Assembly: GCF_024586455.1 (NCBI RefSeq)
Contig: NW_026089623.1
Coordinates: forward strand, 558,001-622,000
Direction of reading: 5' to 3'
Length of the DNA: 64,000 bases
Origin: Bactrocera neohumeralis
Taxonomy: Eukaryota > Arthropoda > Insecta > Diptera > Tephritidae
Shown here: in pieces, positions 22,400 through 33,386 of the stretch
How the letters are laid out: every line of letters begins with the position of its first letter
Position numbering within the stretch: position 1 is the stretch's first letter
Made by a program: the position numbers and the translations under genes
Notes under the pieces: model-generated
The model's input: only the letters and a program-made list of their open reading frames with translations
Told to the model about the DNA's origin: nothing
Databases searched by the model: none

Positions 22400-24560
22400 G
22401 CCGTGTTAGGTTTTAAAATTTATAACTTTAACAATATTTTTATAAAATATTCAAATATTTTTCGATTATTTAAATTTCTAAATATTAAATTTAATCAGTT
22501 TTGTCCAAAATATTAATTATTAATATTTATATAATATTTGTGTAAAAACTATGTACCCGATTTTTTTATATTTACTTTAGTTTTTGTTTAAATAGTTTCC
22601 AATTGATTGTTTTGACATATATTGTCAATGTTATATTTTTAATGTAATTAATATTCATGAATTGTACTTGACCTTATATATTTATTTTTGTCTAGTCATA
22701 TTTTTTATAATAAGTAGATTGATTTAAAACTGTATATATAAAAAGGGTGAAAATAGGCCTCCTGGTGAACCGAACACTCCAAAAAGATCGGTAGCGCGCC
22801 TACATTGCAACCTCAGAGGTGGTGAGGAAGAGCAATAAATATCCAATAAACTTTTGTTTCAAAAATATTCTTGAAAGTTTTCATTAATGTTTTCCGTTAC
22901 AAATACTTTTTCGCAAAAAAGTTGATCTACTACATTCTTTTAATTACATCCCTGTGCCTAAAAAAGGCAGATTTCGATCAGGTGATCTCAGCTGTGAAAA
23001 ATTCTTGGAAAACAGCTGATTCTTTGGTTACTTGTAGGGTTATACAATGCTCTAACCAGAGCATATTCAAAAACAAAAGTCAATTCAATGCTAAAATTCT
23101 TTGGAAATATACACTGCAAAGCGTCATTGCTTCTGCATTTTTGTTTTTACTCGTAAATACAAAAACAGACTTGATCGCAAATACAATCTTGCTTCTTTCA
23201 AAAAGCCAACAACAAAAAACACGACATATTACGAATAGGCAACAAGAATTTACGAATAATTGCGACGTTCCAAAAGTTAAACTTCATGCATATTTTCGCA
23301 ATGTAAAGAATATGAAATTTAACATAATTCCGTTGTTCAAGTTCTGCTAACCAAATTCCCCATATATATACAAAGGAGGCGAGCATAATATATTTATATA
23401 TAAATAAAACATTCCTATATTTGCGTATGTATTCATAAGTCGATTTTTGTAACATAAATACTAAAATAAAATATCAATACAAGTATACGATTTTGAAACC
23501 AGCTATACCGAAAATCAAAAGTTTAATATTCAATATACATATATGTATAACACTGCCGAATTCACAAAATAATTTGTATGATAAAATGTGTGAGAGTTGA
23601 GCAATCATATATGTATATACACTTGATCTCCATTTTGCACGGACGCTCTGCAGGATTTCAGTGCCAATTAAATTAAGCAGTAGAATGCTACTGTAAGCTG
23701 TATGAAGAAGTAAAGTCAAGGAAAGCACAGCGATTAATGACGATTTTTTTAATCATAAACGTAACATTATATGAACTTTGAAATTTATTTTTGCTAATTT
23801 CTTTTAACGGTAATACATATACAATATAACACCATTAAAAACCTACAGTGTTTTAATTGTGTAAATTCTCGCTTTACGAAGAGATAGATTTGCATATAAG
23901 TAAAATGAGATTTCTTTTATACGTTTTCTTTTTTTCACGAATTTTTTGCATTGGTTCTAATAGTGAGTTTTACATATAAATCTGACTTTTTGAACTGGTA
24001 ATTACTGCCCCAGTTAACCATACAAAAATGAGATCAAGTATATACATACATATCTATATGAATAAAAAATAATAATTTACAATTAAATAAATAACGTAAA
24101 ACAATTAAACTATACCGTTTTTTATTATGCAACGTAAATGGTACATAATTCTGAGCTTAAATTTTTTACAAGTACTTCTTAAAATATTTAGCAGTATTGC
24201 TAATTAATAGACGAAGCTGGCGCAGGCAAAATAATGAAATTAAGTTTCATACCATAAAATAGTTTAAAAGTTTTTTTTAGATCAATTTGGTAATAAGATG
24301 CTCAATGTGTTGTTTTGTATTGGAATTTCAAAATTCTGTAGGCAATTGCCTGATTATGAAATTTCAGTATAAAAAAGACGACTGGTGCGTCAGTTGCCTT
24401 GATTGGTAGCTGATAGTTATGCATATGTTAATTTTGGTGTAGGGAAGTCAAGCGGTAGTAGCTTTACACAATACGACTAATTTGGTGATCTTCTCCCTTC
24501 TTTGTCAACCCTATGTACAATATTTATTTTTCACAAAAGCAACCCTAGAAAACACTAGGT
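22400..24560. other. AT-rich, no gene supported
   Basis: A 159-codon frame at 22871-23350 starts at TTG, has biased AT-driven composition and no recognisable domain, so I do not call it. The 22740-22860 segment (GCGCGCCTACATTGCAACCT, GAGCAATAAATATCC) is less AT-rich and might be an LTR scrap. Confidence 0.35.
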
Positions 24561-24689
24561 AGTTCCTTCTTTGATTGATTATAGAAAATCTTGGCGAGAA
24601 AGACAACGAGGAGGAGATAAAATTATTACTCCCAAAGAAATCGAGCTATTCCATTTAAGATTGGTTTTGTTGAATGTCTTCTTATTTAC

Positions 24690-24925
24690 TGGCGTAGAAA
24701 CCGCTTACGCGGTTATAGGCAAATTAATAACAGCGCCAGTCGTTTCTTCTTTTGGCAAGGTGGCGCCAATTGGAGACTCCAAAGCCAGTTCCTTCTCTAC
24801 CTGGTCCCTCTAACGAAGTGAAGGTCTTTCTCTTCCTCTGCTTCCCCCGGCGGGTACTGCATCGAATACTTTCAAAGCTGGACATGACCTAGCCAGCGTA
24901 GCCGCTGTCTTTTAACTATATTAAT
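24690..24925 (-). pseudogene. RTE-like LINE 3' terminus
   Basis: The complement encodes the last part of the RTE-like protein (R.SWLGHV, AVPAGGSRGR, KDQVEKELALESPIGATLPK-like codons) up to the tail. It resembles 45420-45640 but has several stops. Confidence 0.7.
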
Positions 24926-24939
24926 GACGTCGTGTGATC

Positions 24940-25233
24940 AAATTGAAAGGTGAATTTTGTCCATTTCATCTCCTTTAAAGTAATCCCCTCCCGCTACAAT
25001 ACACTTATGCTAACAAATTTTCCAGTCATCATAGCACTTGGAAAAACCTCCGTCGTGATGGCCATCAGAGCCTCCTTCGATTCAACTTTTATCTCCTCAA
25101 TTGAGTCAAGACGGTGTCGGAGGACTGGTCATGTGAATTCGCTGAATAGCCAGAAGTTACACGAACGTAAATCAGGCGAATGCGGTGGTTGCGGCACGAT
25201 ATTAGTTGAAAATGTGCGAAATGACCACGAATA
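24940..25233 (-). pseudogene. Mariner transposase C-terminal half, part 1
   Basis: The minus strand shows DFWLFSEFT (third catalytic region, normally PSDF.LF), RHRLDSIEEIKVESKEALMA, a degraded CYDDWK region and GDYFKGDEM, in the order of irritans-type mariner proteins. Split from its upstream part at 26958-27110 by the hAT element at 25242-26957. Confidence 0.75.
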
Positions 25234-25241
25234 ACCAATGC

Positions 25242-26957
25242 CAGTGGCGCACGCAGGAAAAAAATTGGGGGGGGAGGGGGTGGTTTTAGGTAAAAAGACA
25301 AGGTTTCATTATTTTATTCACAAATTTAAGTCTAATCTTCTTTTATTTTCAGCGTTCACTTGAAGCGACAGATATAGGGATTGTTGCTCCAATCTTTAAA
25401 AAACGATGCACTGTTTTGAAAATTTTTGCATCGCAACAATTCAACGCGTCTAAAAATGTTTTGGATCACTTTGTTTGATTTAACCAGTTCCTGAAAATAT
25501 ATTCAAAATTTTAGTTAGAAAATATAATCTGAAGAAAAGATTTTTAACCTTTTCCACATTCTAAATTCAGCGCGATCTTCTACATCAGCGGACCATTGCT
25601 TTTCTAAAACACGAACAGTCTCCTGCATCTCAATAACGTCAAGATTTATGCATTTATTTGGCAAAATGTTTTCAATTTTGGAAAGCAGCTCTCGATGTTT
25701 TAAAAATCGTTCATTGATTTGGTCCAAAAAATTATCTAAAAACGGTATATAAATTGATCTGCGGTAATATTCTTCCGGTTCGCCTTCATAATTGTCGCGA
25801 TTAGTTTGCCGTTTCGCCAAACGCGGAATTTTGATTTCTAAATCTAATTCTACGGCTATTGTTTTAACTGATTCAAAAATTAGTTTAAACGATTGTTCAG
25901 AATCCTTACGCATTTCACTAATTTCAGCATACAAATTATTTGCATAAGCAACGCAGCTGCTCAAAACACAGTCTATTTGCTGCAAACATAGGCTTATGTG
26001 TTTTGATAATGCAAAAATTGGCTTTAGTACGCACATAATTCATTTGTTCTATTCTCATTCACGCTCTAATCATTAGTGACAAGTGTTGCCGCGAGCTAGA
26101 AAAATTAAGTATATGTTGCCAAGCAAAAAAAGTATCAAAAAGTATCAAAAGCACAACCGTTGTTTTAAAAATTTTCATTTGAAAAACAAATAATAAGTAA
26201 AGTTGTGTATCTAATTCAGACCAGTTTTTTCTGGTTGTTTTTATTAAAAATATAGACATTTTAGTTAAGACGCTCAAGTATTTTTTTGCAAATAGCATAA
26301 TTTTTTTTTTAATTTAAATTTATTTCACAACAGTTTGCTCATGGAACGAAAACTGAAAGTCATAATAAATGAGTTTTTATTTTTCCTGTATTATGATTAA
26401 CAATAAACTCTAAAAAAAATAATAGAAACCTTATTGGTGACTTTTCAGTTCAGAACTAATTTTCAAAAGAAGTCCATTTTCGAATCACAATTCCCCTTAA
26501 ATCTAAAAAAAATCCAGTTCAGCAGCCACAGAGTTATAAGGCATCATCTCATTACTCATAACTCATTACTTTGAAGCAAATTAAAAAAATGTCTCTGTCC
26601 AGTTTATATTTTTCTGGGTTTTTTAATTGGCCTACATTCCCACAACTTTTTAATACTATCCAGATACAATAGGTTTGTTTTTAGTTTAACATTTTCATAT
26701 TTTCAAAAAATTAAATTCTATCAGCAGAAAAGTGTCAAAATAGGCCGTTTGTGAACAAAAAAGTATCAAATCACAAAATTTAGAAAAAAAAGTATCAAAA
26801 AAGATACAATTGTATCATCGTCGGCAGAAAGATTGCTTTGAAAACAACAAATTACAATTTTTCAAATGACTATGTAGAATGAAATTCTACTATTTAAAAA
26901 TTCAATTACTTTGGGGGGGTTTTAACACCCCAAAACCCCCCCCTGCGTTCGTCCCTG
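25242..26957 (-). mobile_element. hAT element with perfect 8-bp target duplication
   Basis: Left end CAGTGGCGCACGCAGG, right end (reverse complement) CAGGGACGAACGCAGG. Flanks ACCAATGC at 25234-25241 and 26958-26965 are identical, the 8-bp duplication expected of hAT. G-rich and C-rich tracts lie just inside the ends. The motif AAAAGTATCAAA recurs several times near 26130-26155 and 26755-26800, as subterminal transposase-binding repeats often do (inference). The length is 1.7 kb, so the gene is internally shortened. Confidence 0.9.
25515..26036 (-). pseudogene. hAT transposase, central part
   Basis: 173 open codons: ISEMRKDSEQSFKLIFESVK, AVELDLEIKIPRLAKRQTNR and YRRSIYIPFLDNFLDQINER are features of the same ZMYM1/P52rIPK-like hAT group as the fragment at 946-1602. 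Downstream, in another frame (25430-25350), are NCCDAKIFKTVHRFLKIG and ISVASSER, the C-terminal dimerisation motif. The N-terminal BED/TTF and catalytic part is missing, so this copy is non-autonomous. Confidence 0.75.
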
Positions 26958-27110
26958 ACCAATGCAGTATGAGATGGTGCATTATCGCAATTCTTTGTTC
27001 AATAAATTCAGACAGACTTTTAGAGCCTCACAAAACGGCTCGCATCTCAAATACTAATGAATATTTTGACGTGAAGCATAGATGTCATTAACTGGACTAC
27101 CAACTTACAG
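26958..27110 (-). pseudogene. Mariner transposase, part 2
   Basis: Minus-strand codons include NCDNAPSHTALVR, the HDNA.SH catalytic block of mariner transposases, with stops upstream. This joins in order with 24940-25233 across the inserted hAT. Confidence 0.75.
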
Positions 27111-27179
27111 AAAAAACAAATGTCCCAATTTGGAAAAAAATTTATTAAAAAAATAAATTAACCACCATTCAATTGATCA

Positions 27180-27650
27180 CAGTAGTATATCTCATACAGC
27201 TCATCGTTCCATCGAATGCGATATTCGCCGTGGTCCACACGCAAAGGGCCATAAACTCATCAGATGTTGTCATTGTCCATGCCTCTGCATCATATAGCAG
27301 GTCAAGATTAGAACCTGTTGACAAGAGTTATTCTGCGTTGAATTTCGATGCTGACATTATTGTTTCTGTTAATGCTGGTTCCAAGATAGACAAAATTATC
27401 TACAACTTCAATGTTATGACTGTCAACAGTGACGTGGGAGCGTAGTCGCGAGTGCGACGACTGTTTGTTTGATGACAGGAGATATTTCGTCTTGCCTTCG
27501 CTGTCTTATCCAGTCTGGAAAAAGCAGAACTAACGGCGCGGGTGTTGAGGCCAATGATATCAATATCATCCGCATGCGCCAGCAGCTGTACAATCTTATA
27601 AAAGATTGTAAATTGGTTTTTGATACTTTTATTTTGAATAAATATTCTGA
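27180..27650 (-). pseudogene. RTE-like LINE fragment
   Basis: Complement matches 43150-43700: LLAHADDIDIIGLNTRAVSS (the YADD catalytic box here reads HADD), SAFSRLDKTAK, then the HNIEVVDNFVYLG region and TMTTSDEF. There is an internal deletion between about 27300 and 27330. Inactive. Confidence 0.75.
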
Positions 27651-27921
27651 GTAAGTGACGAAATGGCAGAAAACATGCTTTGGGCAATCCGTCGAACTAC
27701 ATTAAACAACACCACATAATTTCAATGGATTCTGGAGCTCTATTGTAGTACAAAATTTCATTTGCTTCGGAACAGAAACTCAAAATTAGGTTAACACATA
27801 TATGGTTTCATTAGTGTATTACAATATGTATCACATGTCTGTCTTCGGCATTACATTTCTGCACCTTAAATATCTTTGGTTTATGTTTTAAATGCTGCAA
27901 AGGTATCGGTCAGCAAACGTT

Positions 27922-28131
27922 CCCTGCAAAGCGGAGGTAACAGATTTCACAAACACATTGAAACATTTCCAGCTGTTCACCGACCCTGTTACATTTTGTA
28001 AAATTTTCGATTAAATGGGAGAAAGCGTAAGTAAGAAATAGAAAAGCTATCGACTTTCAGCTTATCGAAATATTAATTTGTTAAACGAGAAAAGGCAATT
28101 TTTCAAGTAGAAAAATTAATAACAGAAGTTG
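27922..28131 (+). promoter_or_regulatory. Element-derived 5' segment upstream of a spliced gene
   Basis: Starts CCCTGCAAAGCGGAGGTAAC and runs closely parallel to the 5' end of the CCCTGCAAGACGG elements at 48983 and 50486 (ACAAACACATTGAAACATTT, AGCTGTTCAC, AACTATCGAC-like, GGCAATTTTTCAAG-like blocks). Similarity ends at AATTTTTCAAG (about 28106), about 30 bp before the ATG of the gene at 28136. It probably contains the transcription start, which is an inference. Confidence 0.55.
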
Positions 28132-28135
28132 GGAA

Positions 28136-28547
28136 ATGCGCAATAGTTTAGTTAATTTTGCCCTTTCAACAAGTAAGCTCGTATTTGATAAATATTTTAA
28201 CTTCGAATAATTCTTTTAAATATACCTATATATAGAATCAAGGCGAATTTTTTAACTAAAACTTTCGTTTTTGCAGATTCACAAGTCGAAATTGGAGTAA
28301 GTTTACAAAAACGACTGAACATTGCTGGCCGTATTATCACACGATATCTGTGTAAGGTTAGTGGCACTTGGTACATACATTACTATAAGAATAAAGTTAG
28401 ATAAAATAAGCTTAATAAAATTATGAAATTACTTTTTTACAGTTGCAGCTGCTTGGTGGTTATATAATTAACAAAACAGCTGTCTTTGAAACTGTGCATG
28501 ATGAAAGAGAAATTTTGCTATATCACCTATCACATCAATATAAAACA
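28136..28547 (+). CDS. Unidentified spliced gene, first three coding exons
   Basis: Three exons join in phase: 28136-28172 (ATG start, donor GTAAGC), 28277-28356 (acceptor TTGCAG, donor GTTAGT) and 28443-28547 (acceptor TTACAG, donor GTGAGT). Together they encode 74 residues beginning MRNSLVNFALSTNSQVE, continuing LQKRLNIAGRIITRYLC, LLGGYIINKTAVFETVHDER and ending LLYHLSHQYKT before a phase-0 intron. Three perfect splice pairs and unbroken phase argue for a real gene. I do not recognise the protein. No later exon was found; a foldback repeat follows at about 28575, and the remainder may lie further on or be lost. The 5' flank is shared with an unrelated mobile-element gene. Confidence 0.6.
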
Positions 28548-28574
28548 GTGAGTAGTAGTAGTAGAGCTTGTCAC

Positions 28575-28700
28575 AAATAGCTTTCGGCACAATTCCAAAA
28601 CTCGCTTAGTTTACGAGATATTCGACTTTAAAGTTCAAAAATTCCCAAAATTCGAACATTTCAACAAGGATCGCTGTCATTCGATAATAACTTCATATGA
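28575..28700 (-). repeat. Foldback repeat fragment
   Basis: TTTCGGCACAATTCC, TTTACGAGATATTCGAC and CCCAAAATTCGAACATTTCA are shared with 59040-59225. It sits within the presumed intron after the 28.1-kb gene. Confidence 0.6.
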
Positions 28701-28880
28701 GCAATGCGCTGAAATTTCTCTTTTTCGGTATAATTCCTCTTTCTTTATTTATAAAATTTAGTTTTAATAAAACATTGGTCTATTTTTTATATTTTAAATT
28801 AAAATGAGTATAAACAATCTTTCAATTCAATAGAAAATATTCTAATTCTTATTATAATTTAATAAACAAATATGTAGTAT

Positions 28881-29133
28881 AGGAATACTACGCAAAAGTA
28901 CTCTCCCCGAGCATTGGCTCGACCAGGGTTATTTTTTTAGAGCGCCGCCGAATACCGCCAACGCAGAAAGAAGTACTACGCGAAAATACTTCAGTCACCC
29001 TTGGTATTGGCTCGACCAGGGTTATTTTTTAAAGCACATCCGAAGCCGTCAACGCCGAAAGGAGTACCAGGCGCAAGTGCTTCAGTCACCCCGGGTATTA
29101 GCTCGGGAAGAGTTGTTTTTTTAGACCGACATG
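28881..29133 (+). repeat. Three tandem units of about 85-90 bp
   Basis: Units starting at 28881, 28968 and 29059 share TACTACGCGAAAATACTT-like starts and TATTGGCTCGACCAGGGTTA. Each unit is more GC-rich than its surroundings. Divergence between units is 15-25 percent by eye. No spacer/repeat alternation, so not CRISPR. Confidence 0.8.
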
Positions 29134-29259
29134 ATCTTATTAGAATATAAAGTTGTAACAAAAAATTTTATATTGCAATGACATAAATTTTATATATTAA
29201 ATATATATTACATATTATACATACATATAAGGAAAAAGTGTTCACAACTCAATACATTC

Positions 29260-29466
29260 TTCGTAATCGTAAGTCCGAACACATTGAGAGCGACGGACTT
29301 CAAGCTACATCTGTCACAAATTAAAATACACACGTTCTTACAGACACAGTTATGTTGTCGTAGAGCTGTCTAAATAACTGTCTCCTTAAGAACGTGTGTA
29401 TTTTAATATTTGCAGATGTAGCTTGAAGTCCGTTGCTCTCAATGTGTTCAGACATACGATTACGAA
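29260..29466. mobile_element. Palindromic MITE, about 207 bp
   Basis: Left arm TTCGTAATCGTAAGTCCGAA mirrors right arm TTCAGACATACGATTACGAA, and pairing continues through CATTGAGAGCGACGGACTTC and AGCTACATCTG to a short loop containing AACGTGTGTATTTTAAT. It would fold into a near-complete hairpin. Related to the AGTGCTGAACACAT family at 32783 and 44348. Confidence 0.8.
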
Positions 29467-29699
29467 ATACTAAGTAAAATTTCTAAATAATTAATTATAC
29501 AATAATTTTCCAAAAAATTAATATTTAGTTTAATATTAAAATGGATTGGCAAATAAGCGAAGTCTTAAATTTAAAAAACGTATACAAGCATAAATCAAAA
29601 TATTATTGCCTATATTAAATTTATTATTTTAATTGGTATATAAAATTTATGCTACAATTATTATAGTCCGAAAATATGAATTCCTTTTTTTTCCAAAAA

Positions 29700-29955
29700 T
29701 ACATTTCCAGAAAAATATATATATATATGTATTTTTTTTTATTTTCCACATAAATTTTTTTCATCCATATAAAAATTGAAACAGTTCAAGAGCTCAAAAC
29801 ATACGCTATATCAGCTCGAATGTACATAGGCGACGTCATTTCGCAAATGATCATGTTATGATAACAAATGCCCACATACAGATTGGGCAACGGCAATGGC
29901 AATAGATTTGACAGTTAGTATGCCATAAATTTTTGCCTATAGAGATGCCCCGTTA
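29700..29955 (-). repeat. Fragment of CGGGGCATCTC foldback
   Basis: Ends AGAGATGCCCCG followed by TTA. It shares ATTTTCCACATAAA, CAAGAGCTCAAAACAT and TATGCCATAAATTTTTGCCT with the copies at 50699-51315 and 41300-41360. Confidence 0.6.
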
Positions 29956-29969
29956 CTTACGGTTTCTCC

Positions 29970-30566
29970 CAGAGATAAAGAGTTGCCCAACTCTCCTGTC
30001 ACTGGAAATATGAGAGCCGCTCACCTACCGAACTTTGACAGTTGACTTGATTGGGTACGTTTTGACGTTTTGCAATTGGAATGACTGCAACGGCCAGATT
30101 GAAATTATACCAAAATGTATGTGAACGGAGGAATTTGTTTCCGCCTTTCAAGATCACTAATAAAAAATGTGAAACAATGAAAATCATAAAAATGCGAAAT
30201 TTAAATATATTTCATGAAATGTTTTGCAATTTGGTGCATAGTAGAATTAATTTTCAGTTACCAATGATTAAAAACATTTAATAATTGAGAACTAACAGGC
30301 TTAATTCACCTTATTAAGTATTGAAAAATTAAAAGTCAGTTGTTTTAATATACTATAAAAGCATAAAACAGGACTTAAGTAGTTTCGCCATATATTAAAA
30401 AAACCGATATATAATAATTAACAATCGTAATAAATGTTCGGTATTTTAATTTAAATGCCCAAAAATTGTTACTTTCTTCGATCTGGCCATAATGGAAAAT
30501 GTTATAAAAAACGCTTATTTTGAGGCGCTCTCACACTGGAATAAGCTGGGCAGCCCATTATCCCTG
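29970..30566 (-). mobile_element. hAT-like MITE copy E
   Basis: Starts CAGAGATAAAGAGTTGCCCA, ends CCCATTATCCCTG. Flanked by GTTTCTC at 29962-29968 and 30567-30573 (one extra base on the left), again a 7-8 bp duplication. Same family as copies B and C. Confidence 0.78.
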
Positions 30567-30569
30567 GTT

Positions 30570-31090
30570 TCTCATATTCAATTGAAATTTGCAGAAAATG
30601 TAACAGCTACCTCCGTCCTGCCAAAAATGATACGAAACTCTTTAAAACGAGAAGAGCTGTCAAAATACACATTTTTATACTATTTTCCAATAATGCCATT
30701 GCTGAAAAATTATGGATTAGATATTTTATAAATAACTTTTGGGTATTTTGCAATTTTCACACTATATATGTATAAACATGAGAAATCAAAACAATTCATA
30801 AAAAATATAAGTACGAAGATAAGTAAACAACAACAAATTAATATAATAAATAATCAGAAAAACAAACGAATGCATAAAAACATTATATATTCAAGAGGAA
30901 TATATTCAATACATATGTACATATATATACTTAATTGCTATAACCTAAAAAAATATTTTCATCTATATTAGATATATATTCCGGGCACACAATTCTTGGA
31001 ATTTTCGCTAAATTATACAAAACACTAAATTAAACACTACGAAAATCCATATATAAATGTTAAAATGCAAAAGAATTACTTAATTTATTG
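30570..31090. other. No gene seen
   Basis: AT-rich with CATATGTACATATATATAC-type simple sequence. Small open frames here have no recognisable features. Confidence 0.35.
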
Positions 31091-31150
31091 GATATTTTTG
31101 GTTGCTCAACTTATTCCAGAGTGAGAGCGCCTCAAAATAAGCGTGTTTAT

Positions 31151-32328
31151 CAAGAATGATAGAAACAAGATTGCGCAATGCGCATGTTTGCTTTCAGTCA
31201 GCTGTTCTTGCTGACGTCACGGTTGACTTATTATTCGCCCGCGCCTTTGAATGTGAAAGAAATTTGCAGTTTGAAATGGGTAATTATAGCATTTTGATTA
31301 CAATAATTTTACTTTTATAACCAAACGCTCTTGCAGGTTTAAGTTCGCCGAGTCTAACGAAGTTGCTACCTAGCGCTTTTCTCACGTTAACCAGATTAAC
31401 TCCTGCAGAGGCTAATGAACGGCAGAAAAGGATGGAGTCTCGTTTAAACCACTGTTTCTAATCCTAATTGTAATAATAATCTTAACTAACAATTTATTCC
31501 ATTTATTTATACGCATGTATGTATGTATGTTTATTATATTTTTGCAGGCAATATTTTTCAACGTGTGTCAGTTGATCTATTCTGACCCAATTGAAAAAAA
31601 TGATGACTTGAAGATTATCAACAACGACGAGCTTGAAAATTTGGCAGGGTACATCTGCCACAAACTTGGTAAGGACAACCCCGAAATTTGTGCCAATTCA
31701 GAAAATTGTTCGTCTTATACTTGGGTGGATCACCTATCTGAAGGAGGACTCTCAAAACCAACAGATATGTTCATGGAGCATATGAGAGGCTTGCAAGCAG
31801 TATTTGGCGACTTAAAAGGTACTGATTTGCATATGTATATGTACAAATTACGTCCAGAAGCACTTAGATTTAAGTAATTTTGTAAATTGTAGCACCAAAG
31901 TAAAATAATTGTTTTTCAGAGCTAGAATGTATTTTAGGATTCGTTCCTTAAATAAAAACTTAATTGAAAATATGTACAGCAAAAAAAGAAAATTAAATAA
32001 GAAAATAAATTGATAGTTGGTCTCAAAATAATCAATATTTTTATTTGCATAAATGTGTATGTATAGTTGAAACAAACACAGCAAAGAAACAAAATTAAAT
32101 AATACAACGAAAATACCATGAAATGAATATGTAGGTAAATGTTCACTATAAAATATTCACTTATATTGATATCTTTTATTAATATTCACTTATATTGATG
32201 TTAACTTTTGATTATGTTTTTGTATGCCTGCAATACAAAATAGCTTCTTACTGCAAAGAAAAACAAATAACTGAAAATCAGCTGATTGTACGTTGGTCAA
32301 CCGTGACGTATGTAGATGCGCATTCTTG
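31151..32328 (+). mobile_element. Internally deleted P-type element, 1178 bp
   Basis: Begins CAAGAATGATAGAAACAAGA and ends GCGCATTCTTG. Its first 290 bp match the start of the element at 13514 and its last 850 bp match the end of it, with the THAP and catalytic exons removed. CGTGTTTAT is repeated exactly at 31142-31150 and 32329-32337, a 9-bp duplication checked against uninterrupted MITE copies. The right terminal repeat has itself lost about 45 bp, leaving only CATTCTTG, so it is probably immobile. Confidence 0.85.
31544..31877 (+). pseudogene. P-type transposase last exon
   Basis: After a TTTTTGCAG acceptor it reads DPIEKNDDLKII, ELENLAGYICHKLGKDNPEI, CANSENCSSYTWVDHL and EGGLSKPTDMF, nearly the same as the last exon at 16207-16544. 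An insert of a few residues (DLKIINNDE) is unique to this copy. Without the catalytic exons it has no transposase function. Confidence 0.8.
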
Positions 32329-32782
32329 CGTGTTTATAACATGTTCCATTATGGCCAGATCGAACAAAATACGAATTTTTGGGCATTTAAATTAAAACAC
32401 CCAACATTTATTACGATTGCAAATTATCATATATTGGACTTTGAATACATGGCGTTAGTTCTGTTAGTTCTCAATTAATAATAGTTTTTAATCATTTGTA
32501 ATAGAAATATAATTCTGCTATGCAAAACTTTTCATGAAATGTATTTAAATTTTGCATTTTCTTTGATTTTCATTGTTTTAAATTTTTATTAGCGATATTG
32601 AACGGCGGCAACAATATCGCCTCCAATTCCTCCGTTCACATATATTTTTGGTATAATTTCAATCTGGCCGTTCCAGGCATCCCAATTGCAAAACGTCCCA
32701 ATCCAGTGAACTGTCAAAGTACGGTAGGTGAGCGGTTTTCACATTTCCAGTGACAGGAGAATCGGGAATCTCTTTATCTCTG

Positions 32783-33386
32783 AAGTGCTGAACACATAGA
32801 GCGCGACAGGCAGCAGCAGCACGACAGTGAACTGAAAACGTCGTTGTGCATCTTACTACATGTACATTTGTGAGAAGCAGCAGCAACACAATGGCCGGCA
32901 TGTACACAAAACCACGCAGTTGTCCATTTTGTATGTACACAATTTCGTTGTGGCCATACTAATTCTTTTCACTTCAATGAAATTTTAATATTTTGTTCAA
33001 AGGGAAATTTTTTATGCAAAAAATAAGTAAATAGGTAAATATTTTTGCTTTAAATTATCAATTGTTATTACAACTAATATAATAGAGCTATTATAGAGCT
33101 ATTTTATGCTTTTATTTATAAAATAACTTAAAGTTTGTTAGAGCTGTGATTAATTTTACATTATACATATTAGTGGCATCACCACTCTACCTCATCTCTC
33201 TATCTTCCATTCTACTGTCAACTCTACTGTCGTTGGCAAATATAGGATTAAATTGAGCGCGACAACTGTCGGCCTGCAGTCGTGTAGTCGTGAGCTTTCA
33301 TAATAACTGTGTCCTTAAGAACGTGTGTATTTTAATATTTGACAGATGTAGTTTGCAGTCTGTGGCGCTCTATGTGTACAGTACTT
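32783..33386. mobile_element. MITE, AGTGCTGAACACAT family, complete copy
   Basis: Left end AAGTGCTGAACACATAGAGC, right end (reverse complement) AAGTACTGTACACATAGAGC; the inverted repeats are about 27 bp with a few mismatches. 604 bp, non-coding. It abuts copy F directly. Shorter relatives lie at 4249, 29260 and 44348. Confidence 0.75.

Larger units (their letters stand above)
31092..32782 (+). mobile_element. hAT-like MITE copy F, interrupted
   Basis: The left part (CTCAACTTATTCCAGAGTGA, up to 31150) and right part (from 32338, ACATGTTCCATTATGGCCAG, to TCTTTATCTCTG at 32782) join exactly as in copies A and B. The P-type derivative at 31151-32328 sits between them. The pre-insertion sequence can be read from the other copies. 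Confidence 0.75.

Noticed and set aside
22871..23350. 159-codon open frame on the plus strand
   Set aside because: No ATG at its start, Lys/Asn/Phe-rich from AT bias, no domain, and no splice or promoter context.
28881..29133. Possible CRISPR-like array
   Set aside because: Units are contiguous and diverged, with no constant repeat and unique spacers, and the genome is eukaryotic.
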